Positions 9,913 through 19,941 of a stretch of DNA of 64,000 bases are shown here, piece by piece. Location: NCBI GenBank assembly GCA_910592205.1, contig CAJVPJ010000012.1, positions 1 through 64,000 of the forward strand. The letters run 5' to 3'. Source of the DNA: Paraglomus occultum (taxonomy: Eukaryota; Glomeromycota; Glomeromycetes; Paraglomerales; Paraglomeraceae). Both the position numbers and the translations under genes were made by a program. Position 1 is the stretch's first letter; every line of letters starts with the position of its first letter. The notes beneath the pieces are model-generated. The model did not search any database. It was not told where the DNA came from and was given only the letters and a program-made list of their open reading frames with translations.

Positions 9913-12900
9913 TTATCTTGTCCTTCGAGCAGCCTTTCTTTCTGATGCATTCAACCGTCTCGGTTGTAATGGTGCCATCTGAGCTGTTGCTTTAGCTCTT
10001 TCTCGTTCTGTCATTTGTGGTGCCTCATTAAGAGAAGGCTCATTTCCTGTTTGGGTTCGATTAAACCAGCCCAGAGAAAATACCGATTTCACCGATGAAA
10101 GAGTATTGAACAAATTTTGGAAAAATCCTCGTGGCTGAACTTGAGGCTTTTGAGTTAAAAGAAGAGAGAGAGCGAGGAAATGAAAAGAAGTAGAGATGGA
10201 TATTGTAGTTACATTGACAGTAGATAAATACGGCAATGCGAGATATATAATGAATGGGCATTCACCTCATCTTCGGTAATTGCATTAAGTGATGTAGATT
10301 GTACAGATGCATTAAGTGATGTGGATTGTACAGATGCATTAAGTGATGTAGATGGTACAGGTGCAGTAGGTGATGTGGATTGTACAGGTTCATTAAGTGA
10401 TGTAGATGGTACAGGCTGTGTTGCATATGCCACTTCTGTAGTATACTCTTCATCAGAGTCGATTATATCATGGTATGTTAGCGATGAGATTTCGTTGGCC
10501 CCTGGAGGATCGAGTATAATCGATGAGATTTCGTTGGCCCCCGGCGGATCGAGTATAATTGATGAGATTTCGTTGGCCCCCGGCGGATCGAGTATAATCG
10601 ATGAGATTTCGTTGGCCCCCGGCGGATCGAGTATAATCGATGAGATTTCGTTTGCCCCCGGCGGATCGAGTATAATCGATGAGATTTCGTTGGCCTCTGG
10701 CGGATCGAATATAATCGATGAGATTTCGTTGGCCCCTGGCGGATCGAATATAATCGACGAGAATTCATCGGCCTCTGGTGGATTGAATATAGTCGACAAG
10801 GCTTCATTGGCCTCAGGTGGGTCTAAATTTATGCTCTCCATTATAGTATTGATAGTCCTATCTTCAGGCGAATCTATGTCTATACTCCCTATTACAGCAC
10901 TAGTAGACCTTGCTTCTATATGAACCTTCCTCATTCTCCTCTCGATAAACAGAGCATCATTTTGTATTTCCCCATCACTATCCTCGATTTCAATGATCTC
11001 TATTTGTCGTGCTGTATTCTCAATAGCAATATTATCGCCCAAACGTGCTGTGTGCCCGACAGTCGCGTTACTTATTATTGGGGTTTTCACAGATTTTGAT
11101 AATCGAATAGGAACTGGTACGGAGAACATGTGTGAAATAAATTTAAAGATGGCCGGGAAGGCTGATCCCGAAGTATATTCGTGTTTCACATGTCCTATGA
11201 TAGGATAAATTTGAACAAATTGACATATGATCGTAACAGTCTATTAAATGACGCGCGATTATTTACCTGCCGACAAGCACGGACACCCATAATTTGCTGC
11301 ATCAGGGACTGGTGTATCCAACGGCTCGGGTGATATGACCCAATTGATGGTGACGCGGGAAAACCATAATCGCAAAAATTCGGGTATAACGGCAATATTG
11401 TGGGCGCTGTCTGTGAGAGCGATAGCCTTGATCCGGTTACAGAATTCTTCGGCTTATTAGGAAAGAAAAAATAATCAGCAAAAGTATTTATACGGCAGGT
11501 TGAGCGTCTATTAATTAAAACATATCAAAACGATGTATGTACTCACCAAGGTCCTTGAGGAGATATGTGGCACAAAGCCCACCAAGACTGTGTGCTATAA
11601 TTACAATATCTTCTGCCGTCGTCGCCCGACTAAATAAAAAAATAAATTCAATTACTCGTGGCTCTCATATGTTCTTTATCAATTTCATCAAACACTAACC
11701 TTACAAAGTTCTTCCAAACGTAAAGGCAATGCTCAACTGGAGTTGCAGAATTTTTTATGCTTTGGCGTTCGTCACACTATAACGGAAGATATCTCAGTAT
11801 ATAAAAATTTCATAGACGCTTGTGGTAAGATTGAAATTTTCCAAGTACTTACGCCATTTGAATTATGTATAGTCACAGAGTTAACATTTGGGTTGAAGAT
11901 TATGATGCCGAAATTTCGTTCTTGGGCTTGTTCGATGTACGGAAACATTGAACCCAGCTGAAGGTAATATATAAAAGGCAGAATCAAGAGTGAGAGAATG
12001 AATTATAACAAATTTAAAGGGAAAGTATAGTTGGATATGATGTGTACGAAAGCAAAACGTATATGTCTTTATCAATCTATCCATTAAAGATTCGTATCGA
12101 AATGGACCCATCTTTTAATAAATCAATTACCTTGAGAGAATCATTGATTATCACTGCGCGAGATGAAAAAAGTCATCGTCAATTCTTTGTTCTGTTATGA
12201 ATATTACATAAAACCAAATGATTACCTTGTCTAGACCATTGACCAGGACGAACACCTCCGCTTCCCTGAATCAATAATATCAACTTCTTACATGTGTATG
12301 CATTGGCGCTGACAAGTGATGTATTAATGTTATACGATCATTATTACACTACTTCTTGTTCATTATATTCGCCCTTATGATTGAAGACCACTCTAATATT
12401 ACATCTCTCAAGTGTATATTATTATTCACACCATTTTCTCGACTCCAATAGGAATAGTTACTCATACTAACCTCAAATAAATCGGACAATGGGGTATTGT
12501 CTGGTCATAGGCTGCTTCGACTGGCACAAATTGTTGAATAAACCCGTATTTTGTCACAAGAAGATCCTCAACATATTGTGACACAATCTCTACAGTGGTT
12601 ACGTACCAGACGGGTCAAAGTGAGTAGACATTTATCGGCCAAGAGAAAGGGAAATATGTGAAAAAAACAACTCGAGTGTTTACCGCCTAACGCATCGTAA
12701 CGTGCTTGATTGTATGCTGGGTCATTTTTTCTTACGTCAAAGAGGAAACGTTCATCTGAGCGTAATTAACAGGCGCGATAACGCTAATTAGGTACAGCCA
12801 ATTCTTCGATAATTACATTCGTTTGTTTGTATGAAAACTCGTGTGAATTGTGCCAGTCAAGCACTACATGTTTTCTTCTTAGCAGCGACTGCTATCTGCA

Positions 12901-13129
12901 TTACAGCTTACCCCATGATATTTCACTATATTCCATAGTATCCTTTCCCTTCCCATACCTCTTAACTTACACGTACGACTTTCCCCAGCTTACCTGTCAC
13001 TGTATTCCTCAGCTCCCCTCGCTCGTTGAAATAATATCCAAATTCTTCCAATGTCTTGGGAAACTTGATTCTTTCAGGGATATCATGGCTGTGTGGATAT
13101 GTTATTATGTTCTCCAAGCTCATTTCCAT
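9913..13129 (-). CDS. Arb2/FAM172A-type alpha/beta-hydrolase-fold protein with repeat-rich tail
   Basis: The exons spell a complete Arb2 domain. Exon 1 (13129-12994) begins MEMSLENIITYP and holds KTLEEFGYYFNERGEL. Then come FLFDVRKNDPAYNQARYDAL, KYGFIQQFVPVEA, SGGVRPGQWSRQ, SMFPYIEQAQERNFGIIIFN, TPVEHCLYVWKNFV, the nucleophile-elbow-like IIAHSLGGLCATYLL, IKAIALTDSAHNI, SPEPLDTPVPDA and FPAIFKFISHMFS. These match FAM172A/Arb2 block for block. In fission yeast Arb2 belongs to the Argonaute siRNA chaperone complex; animal FAM172A is tied to chromatin and splicing. The tail is unusual: a SIM-like IEIIEIEDSDGE, nine 13-residue repeats (DPPGANEISSIIL type), five 9-residue repeats (STSLNASVQ type), and a basic last exon (PQVQPRGFF... 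to RRTR) joined in phase across an intron after EDE. Whether the elbow serine is active is unknown. Confidence 0.88.
10282..10416. repeat. 27-bp tandem array inside the Arb2-type gene
   Basis: Five units of 27 bp (period checked at 10282, 10309, 10336, 10363, 10390) of the form gcattaagtgatgtagattg... On the minus strand they encode 9-residue units such as STSLNASVQ and STSLNEPVQ. Two neighbouring units are nearly identical, so the array is probably length-variable. Confidence 0.9.
10483..10833. repeat. 39-bp tandem array inside the Arb2-type gene
   Basis: Nine units of 39 bp begin at 10483 and recur every 39 bp to about 10833. They encode 13-residue units DPPGANEISSIIL on the minus strand. 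The central units are almost identical at the DNA level, while those at the high-coordinate end have diverged (PPEANEALSTIF, PPEADEFSSIIF). This is the pattern of recent expansion from one end. The frame is kept because 39 is a multiple of three. Confidence 0.95.
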
Positions 13130-13932
13130 GTTTTGAAAATTTTGTACAGGTTAAACGTGTTCTCACGGAATCCCCGGAGTTCATTCTATTCAGGATATTG
13201 ATCGACCAATTAAATCATCCACAACTACAATGAACGTGATTGATAGATAAGGTTGATTTTCACTTGCCATTGTTCTCGCCTACAATATTTGGAACTGGCG
13301 ATTACTGTCATTCCCACATCGGTCTAATATAACAGAATAGGAATTCTAGATAGTAATATGACTTTGCAGTGAGCTGTTGGTGCAAGCGGGCCAGCGTTAC
13401 ATGTTTGTGCGGTCACTCTTGCAGTTTACATTTGCATGCGCTACTTCATATTCTTTATATTATTTATTTACATTATTTTAACCTGCATATTTGTTTGTTG
13501 GCTACATTATGTTCAGTCCATTAGCATACAAGCTTGCAGGATTTACATTTGAGCGTTGAGAATCATAAATATCATAAAATGCCTTGTAAGCTGGTTATTT
13601 TTATTTATATACATCCCACCGGGTTGGCGTCATCAACCCGTTATCTGCAATTCAACAAACTCCAGGTGGATGAAATCATTGCAACTTAGATGAACCTGCA
13701 CAATGGACAGAAGTTGTACACGTAGAACGTAGCACCAAATGGTTATCTCTCGTACAACAACCAATAATATCCATCAAGTAGAGTAGCGCGTTAGATAAAG
13801 TCACAAATTAGATACTGCTAAATATAAATTATATTACGATCTAGTATCCTCACCTTTGAAGCTGAATCCGGTATGAATAAATAAACTTAGTCTTTACTAT
13901 GCAATATACATAGGTTCAAGGCCCAAAATCGG
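13130..13932. other. Intergenic, no gene seen
   Basis: No supported gene. This lies between the start of the Arb2-type gene and the 3' end of the Fanzor relic. If the relic once had a guide (omega) RNA it would be expected near the low-coordinate side of its stop codon (13933), but I cannot identify one by eye. Nothing else is seen. Confidence 0.4.
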
Positions 13933-15077
13933 CTAAAACTGACCATCTGTTAAATACTTGAGCAAGATATTCCTGGCGCCGTTTCATCTTCATCACCGAG
14001 ATCATTTTTACGAATCCACAATTTCCACACACTCTTCCGTGTATTCAATTACCTTGCAACCCCTGAAATGCGATCAAGTCAGCATCGCACGAGCTGTCTT
14101 CGATCGAATATTTCGCTTATTCTTCAAAACCATCCTCGAAGATTCAATGGGTCACTTGATGATGGCTCAAATTATGGATTCGTTGTATGACTCGTATCAT
14201 TTTTTTTCTCAATCGAAATCTCTTTTTCTTGTTTGTTCTTCCCAGAGCAAAATCTTTGTCATTCTGTATTTCTTGGATAATTTGAATATTTTAGTTATCA
14301 CTGATATCCAAATGAACGCAAATACATGTCCCAGGCGATTCATAGTTATGTTAAACCGTTGATACCTGGAAATCGCTCTGAAGCGATAATATTCTTTAAG
14401 AGCGCGTATTTCCCTTTGTCCTCTATTCCAATCCCTCGCAAGGATCAGTGTTCGATACTTCATTCGAAAATTATTTCCATGCAATTTCCTGTTTGTTTTG
14501 TATGCTCCCATTAATTGTCGAATCGCGTACGAACGTACTTCCCTAGGGGTCTCTTTTACCCAGAGTTTTTCAGTTGTGAAGCACTCATCATTTAGGTAGT
14601 GCCTTCGTATGACGTTCATGTTGGTGATTCCGCCTCCCTGCACAATATCAAGAACTCTGTTGTGTGTCCATCTCACACTCCCATCTACTTTCTTCACCTT
14701 TTCCCTTTCTTCGGGCGTTGGGTAGATCGTGAGGGACTTTTATTCATAGCGAGGTGCTCCCTTCGGGCGTTGGGTAAAGCCGTATTTTTGTCGTTTCGAT
14801 TTTCAGCTGATCTGATAACGATTGATAATAGGTTTTCGGCAAGCTTACCGGATTCGGTGTCATTAAGGCTGACGTCCGAACTGAGTACCACGTTCTTGTA
14901 GCACTGTTCTTGCCAAGAACCCATTCGACAAGCTCGTACGCAAATCTGCAGAGCCGCTCCTTCCTGGTACCCACAACTTTCTTGATGTCCCCAATGAGTT
15001 CGTGTCTGGGCATTTCTGTCTACCCGCATTGCCTGTCGAAATCCTTCTGCTTTCCTGAGCTGACTTGCGCATAACAT
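13933..15077 (-). pseudogene. Degraded Fanzor (eukaryotic TnpB-like, OMEGA) RNA-guided nuclease
   Basis: Pieces of a TnpB/OrfB-family protein appear in the right order in shifting minus frames. KIRLYPTPE (about 14770) and a second PTPEEREKVKK (about 14720) are the N-terminal strand. RWTHNRVLDIV, TPREVRSYAIRQLMGAY and NNFRMKYR lie at 14430-14670, and NITMNRLG at about 14340. RFRLRKKMIRVIQRIHN is at about 14170-14220, ESSRMVLKNKRNIRSKTARA at about 14085-14145, CGNCGF (first zinc-ribbon knuckle) at about 14005, and GARNILLKYLT then a stop at 13933-13935. The RuvC-I block with its first catalytic Asp is missing between MNRLG and RFRLRKK. A tga replaces the expected Trp before SHFR. There is a frameshift after CGNCGFV, and the second Cys pair plus last Asp region is deleted. 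Upstream (14740-15077) further coding-like sequence also changes frame. It is inactive as a nuclease gene. Confidence 0.85.
14709..14776. repeat. 16-bp direct repeat flanking 36-bp insert in the Fanzor relic
   Basis: The 16-mer cttcgggcgttgggta occurs at 14709-14724 and again at 14761-14776, 52 bp apart. It encodes the YPTPE motif on the minus strand both times, so the N-terminal motif of the relic is duplicated and a 36-bp unrelated spacer with stops lies between. It looks like filler DNA from break repair or a small insertion. Confidence 0.85.
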
Positions 15078-15791
15078 ATCTTCTGCTTTTCATTAAACAA
15101 CTTTCTGAATAAACATACTTTACAATGATGTAATTCAATATTCTTTTCGCATAATTGATATTCAACGCGTCCGCTTATTATGTTTGGCGTTTTTTCTTTA
15201 CAGAAAATTTCTTACACACTTCACACATTTTTCACATTACCATCCGCTTAATCTTGGTATCATTATTTTCATGATATTCCAGCGAGTAAAAATCGTATAC
15301 ACGTTCCAATGTTTATAGTACAAAATTGATTTGTAGTATGTGTAAATGTTTTCAATTCGAAGGGTACTTCGCCAGACACTAATTACCTTTTAGAAAGACA
15401 CTAGAGACCATAGCGAACACCAATTGAAATATTTTCCGATCATAAAGTTGTGCTTAATAATATTAATTTAAGCATAGGCGAGCTGTAATATGTATTGTCG
15501 TTTTCATCCATAAATATAAATTGTTTGATGTGATCGTAAACCAAGAATTTCTGTATAATTGTCCCGTAGATATTCTCGTAAATTATGACATATATTTGAG
15601 TAAGTGCAAGTATACCAATCTACATACAAGCTTCCGAATTAATCTCATCGGAAGAAAATAGTCGATTGGTTCGAGGGCGAATAACCGTCCAAGATTAATG
15701 TCTACCGATACACTTTAAGAAAGCTTTGAATACGATAAAGTACAAATTTGTTATTAGTTAGACACATGAAAATAAAAGTCTAAAAGAGAAA
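15078..15791. other. Intergenic, no gene seen
   Basis: AT-rich spacer between the upstream end of the Fanzor relic (-) and the start of the broken GNA1 copy (+). No open frame of note and no repeat pair recognised. Confidence 0.5.
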
Positions 15792-16190
15792 ATGTCTAAA
15801 CCCGTTTTATATGGGCGTCGAAAATTTAATCACCACAACCTGTTGCAAGCGGTACTTCCAACAGGATACCAAGTTAGACCTTTCGCAAACAACGATTTTG
15901 AACGCGGGTTCTCGATTGCGTTAGTAGTGCTTACTGAGATTGGTGACTTTTCGAAAGCTCAAATTTTGGGTGAGGAGGAAAGAGCAGTAGATTGTTCAGC
16001 ATTTGGATGGATATATTAATTAATATTAGATGCGGCATTATTGAAAGTGTTGTTATAGAACGGTTTAATTATTTGAAACAGCATAACCATGCGTATTTCA
16101 CTATTGTGATATTATCTCCTGATGATCGTGTTGTTGGTGCTGGAACCGTCGAAAGTTTATAAAAAACACAGGACTTGTGTGTTGATATCA
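15792..16190 (+). pseudogene. Broken glucosamine-6-phosphate N-acetyltransferase (GNA1) copy
   Basis: GNA1 acetylates glucosamine-6-phosphate on the way to UDP-GlcNAc and chitin. Exon 1 (15792-15969) starts at an ATG and gives LPTGYQVRPFANNDFERGF and VLTEIGDFSKAQIL. A gtgagg...ttatag intron joins in phase to 16059, continuing ERFNYLKQHNHAYFTIVI and DDRVVGAGTV. The frame then breaks: it reads VESL and stops at 16160-16162, while another frame continues RKFIKNTGLVC to about 16190. A deletion of roughly 10 nt in the expected FIERKFI strand explains this. The rest of the GNAT fold, including the GHIED and acetyl-CoA-binding region, is absent. The enzyme is essential in fungi, so an intact copy probably exists elsewhere. 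Confidence 0.85.
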
Positions 16191-16730
16191 ATTGTCTCCA
16201 TGTCAAATCTGTCATATTTCAGTAAACTGCCTTTTTGAAAAACCTGCATAAAAGTTTGCTGTATTGCTTATTTTTGCCGGCTATAATTAAGCAATTATAT
16301 AATGCTAATCTGCTAGCCTTAAATTTAAGTGACGTTTTTGGTATGTGGTTATTATAATCAATGCGTTACGATTACTATTTTGCTCGTTTTTGACGTAGCG
16401 CGGCTGAAGTCTAACAAGATGGTGTCCTGTCATCAGGCAGACTGGTCGAGAATGTATTATTAAAGACCGAAGACTAATTTCAGTTCAGACACTTATTACA
16501 ATCATAAACTGTACTTTCTGTAAATAATAATGAAATAATATGAAATAATAATTCTGATGTATAAAGACATATTGCGTTTCATAGCATAGAGTTTCTTATT
16601 AGCGTTTTTCTTTGAAAGCACCATCCAATGCTTACTATTTGTCCATTGGCAAACTTTTCTCTCAGAATTATTTCGAACAACTACGATTACCAAAAACGTT
16701 GTGCCTTTTCATATCTGGTAGAACTATTAT
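16191..16730. other. Intergenic, no gene seen
   Basis: AT-rich sequence between the broken GNA1 copy and the MITE. A 63-codon minus frame at 16502-16693 has no recognisable domain. Nothing else is seen. Confidence 0.5.
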
Positions 16731-16737
16731 AATCATT

Positions 16738-16957
16738 GTGGCGGATTAAAACGAAATCGGATTAAAACGAATTTTGGTTTTCCTTTTAATGCCTTGAAAC
16801 CCACATATACTCTTTTACTAACAAATGGTATCCTAAATCCTAACCCAAATTCCCCAAAAAAGGCTAAAAATTATCCCCCAAAAAATTTTATAATTTTCAT
16901 ACTAAGATAGAAAAAATTTCGTTTTAATATTAATCCGATTTCGTTTTAATCTGTCAC
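16738..16957. mobile_element. 220-bp MITE with imperfect TIRs and AATCATT target duplication
   Basis: The left end starts gtggcggattaaaacgaaat and the right end, reverse-complemented, starts gtgacagattaaaacgaaat. The inverted match continues through cggattaa and then an aaaacgaa word, about 40 bp in all with a 4-bp indel. The same 7-mer aatcatt lies just outside both ends (16731-16737 and 16958-16964), which fits a target-site duplication. The interior is A/C-rich and non-coding, so the element is non-autonomous. The exact end could shift by one or two bases, so TSD length and superfamily are uncertain. Confidence 0.85.
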
Positions 16958-16964
16958 AATCATT

Positions 16965-17485
16965 ATCACTTATCGGTTGCTTGTTTTCTTTATACCAATG
17001 ACATATCTGACGCGTTAATTATCAGACAAATGAACGTAAATATCTTTTTCGTCAAAGCTATCATCATTTTCTGCCGAGTGTTTAGGAGGTAATGGTGATT
17101 TAATGATGTGTAAATTATTATATATGTATTTTTCTTTTTTTATGGCCTGCTTTGAAAAAATTCCTGCGCATGTGTTGGAAGAAGGGATTTTAGCAGATGC
17201 TTTATATTTAACGCAAATGCCACGACTCGCAAGCGATAGTTTCTTGTTAAAACGTGTATAAATGCTAAAATCCATGGACATTCCAGAATATCACAGTTTG
17301 GTATACTAAAATGACGTAAAATCTATCCCTGAATATGTTAATTTACACGTTATTGTTACCATCAACCAATAGCAAGCTTACTTTCTCTGGCACTCTGGAG
17401 CCATACTCCGAGAATGTGTTTTGCCTGGATAAATTAATGCCCTTGACGTTAATACTTCTTGCCCACTGGTTGTTTGTGTCAAGTC
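16965..17485. other. Upstream region of the SH3/transglutaminase-like gene
   Basis: No supported gene. An 88-codon minus frame (17015-17281) has no recognisable domain. The promoter of the + gene starting at 17486 must lie here or further upstream. Confidence 0.45.
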
Positions 17486-19941
17486 ATGGCAACAGACTGG
17501 GAAAGTCTGCTCTGGCAACCTTTATACACAGTAAAAGCCAAGACTGCATATCATAGTGGACATGGCATGGACTTGAGTTTTGAAGAGGGTGAAATTATTG
17601 ATGTCTTGGGCATCGGTATGGATCGAGAAATGGACTTTTGGAATTATATGCTATAGATTTGGTGCCTGTAGAACAAAACATAACAAGTTAAATAAATTAA
17701 GATAGACCCGCATACTTGTTGGAATGCTTATTACTTTCGATATTTACCTTACATGCTATTAACTCTCTACTTCCGAACCCATTTTAGAAAATGATGATTG
17801 GTGGAATGGTGCCGTAATAAACTCTAACAAATTTGGATCATTTCCCAAGAAATTTGTCGAAGTGGTTTCTTCGCAGATGACACCTCGCAGACAATCAACT
17901 GTACGGAAATCATCATCTAGTTCGTCCCGAGAGCCATCGAATGATGATCGTCCTTCACAAGACGAACGTAGAAAGATGCTTGCTGCACAACGTGTAAGGC
18001 CCTCTCAACAGGACCGATCTTCGTACATCTCTCGAACTGATAATACTAATTCCAAACCAGTGGATTTACCACCACGACCAGTTACCCGACCAAAAGCTTC
18101 GCTCCCATCCCGTTCGTCATCAACGTCAATTCCGTCTCACCTGAACGCGTCTAAATCGAAGCTAACCGAGAGTCTGATCGAATCTGTCCCGGAATCCATT
18201 ACGGATATTTCAGATCGCGAAGACCCCCTCGCTGACTGTAATCCTGTTTTGGAGGAGGAGTTCGGAGGTTTCCTCGATTGCTCCGTAATTGATTTCTCCA
18301 TCATCGATGACTGGGCACGCGATGCACCGGCAGATGAGAGCTCATCAATAGATAGATTGTCGGACTATCTTACTTCGCCATGGGATTATGATATCTACAA
18401 ACTAAGGTGTATATTTACTTGGATTGCGCTAAATATTGCGTATGACACTGCTAGTTTTTTCGCCGGTGAGTTTAACAGAAGAACAAATAACCGAAACGGA
18501 GTGTCCGGAAACCGAATGTACTTTGTAATAATGAGGGGGAGTTCGACTTGGTGCTGGATGCAGGGATGATACACTGTTATGTCTGACTTTATGCAACTTT
18601 AACTTACATCATTTGTCTTCCAGGTCGTCAATTACCTAATGGAGCTAACGATGTGTTACGCAGACGAACTGCTGTATGTGCCGGATATAGTAACTTGTTT
18701 GATGCGCTGGCGCATAAAGCTGGACTCAATGTCTGGCAAGTTACTGGCCAAGCTAAAGGTGGGTGTATAAGTTTTAAATGAGAGAAGGGGATATGGTCCA
18801 TAGTACAGAAATGGTCTGGATGCATTCAAGCTGTGCACATCGATTCATACGATAGTCAAGTGTTCAAAGCGTGTACAATGATCTTACTTTCTATCATATA
18901 TTTTTTCCCGATCAATGCGTGCAGGTGCTGGGTATGAACCGGGCGATCCAATTAAAAACCATCCTCATGCTTGGAATGCTGTTCTTCTTGATGGCGAATA
19001 CCTATTGATTGATTCAACCTGGGGATCAGGAAGCGTCAACAACCAAACCTTTACGCGGGCGTTCAAACCGTTTTATTTTCTCGTATCTCCAATGAAATTG
19101 ATCTACTCTCATTTCCCAGATAATCCGTCTGAACAATATATATATCCGCCCATTTCTTTGTCGACTTTTAGAGACATGCCTCATATTAAAGCCGATTTCT
19201 TTATAGCAGGATTACAATTCGTAAAGTTTCCGCCGGCTGTGATAGAGGTGCATGATGATTGGTTTGTAGTTCAACTTGAGTGGTGCGCTGAAGACGATGG
19301 GAGTTGGTTAATGGGTAAACTGGAGTGGCATGGGCAAGCTGTGGAGGTTTTGGTACAGAGAATGGAAGGACGAGGGGAGAGGGATGGAAGGATATATAAC
19401 ATGTATTGCGGAATACCAAGCGGTGGAGAAGGCAAGCTAAACTATTTCGTTTTGCCTAAGAGTGGGGTGAGTACACGTAATCGTCGATTCGGATCGTATC
19501 TTTCTATGCAGCCATATATTGAATCTGTTATAACATAATTTTACTTTTGTATATACGTAACAGAGCGGTCCCTTGGCTGGTGCCTTTAAGGTAATAAACC
19601 ATGGCACAGGTTCCAGCTATCGCCCATTTGTGCAAACATACTCTGTTCCTTTTACCTTTTCGATACTTTCGCCAGTCTATCAATCACTTACTCTTAACCG
19701 GAAAATACGTTTTGAGATACTAATATTCACGGACGGTCACAGTGCACTTCCTGATTTTTGTGTCATGGATCCATCATCAACCAGACGGGAACGAATGGAA
19801 AGGCTTCGGTCTGATGAGAAAGAGAGAAGCTATTTGTTTGCAGCTGATGTAAAAATAGACAGTAAGGGACAATGGAAACTGGCTTTTGCTGATGGTGCTC
19901 AAGGCTATTTTAGTTTTGTTGCTGTTTATGATGCTGAGTAG
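17486..19941 (+). CDS. SH3 plus transglutaminase-like protein (Cyk3/kyphoscoliosis-peptidase type)
   Basis: Cytokinesis-type scaffold or protease-fold protein. The five exons are 17486-17615, 17788-18465, 18624-18758, 18925-19466 and about 19565-19941. The first joins in phase as IDVLGI-ENDDWWNGAVI and completes an N-terminal SH3 domain (YTVKAKTAYHSG, LSFEEGEIIDV, GSFPKKFVEVV). A Ser/Pro-rich linker follows. The transglutaminase-like core has VCAGYSNLF (Cys), NHPHAWNAV (His) and LLIDSTWGSG (Asp), so the full Cys-His-Asp triad is visible. The C-terminal region (PLAGAFKVINHG to FSFVAVYDAE) is the beta-rich extension found in this family. Fungal Cyk3 acts at the division septum, and loss of the catalytic Cys has been described in some yeasts, so an intact triad deserves notice. 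Activity is not proven. Confidence 0.9.

Noticed and set aside
10321-10923. 200-codon + frame
   Set aside because: It is the antisense shadow of the 39-bp and 27-bp repeat arrays in the Arb2-type gene.
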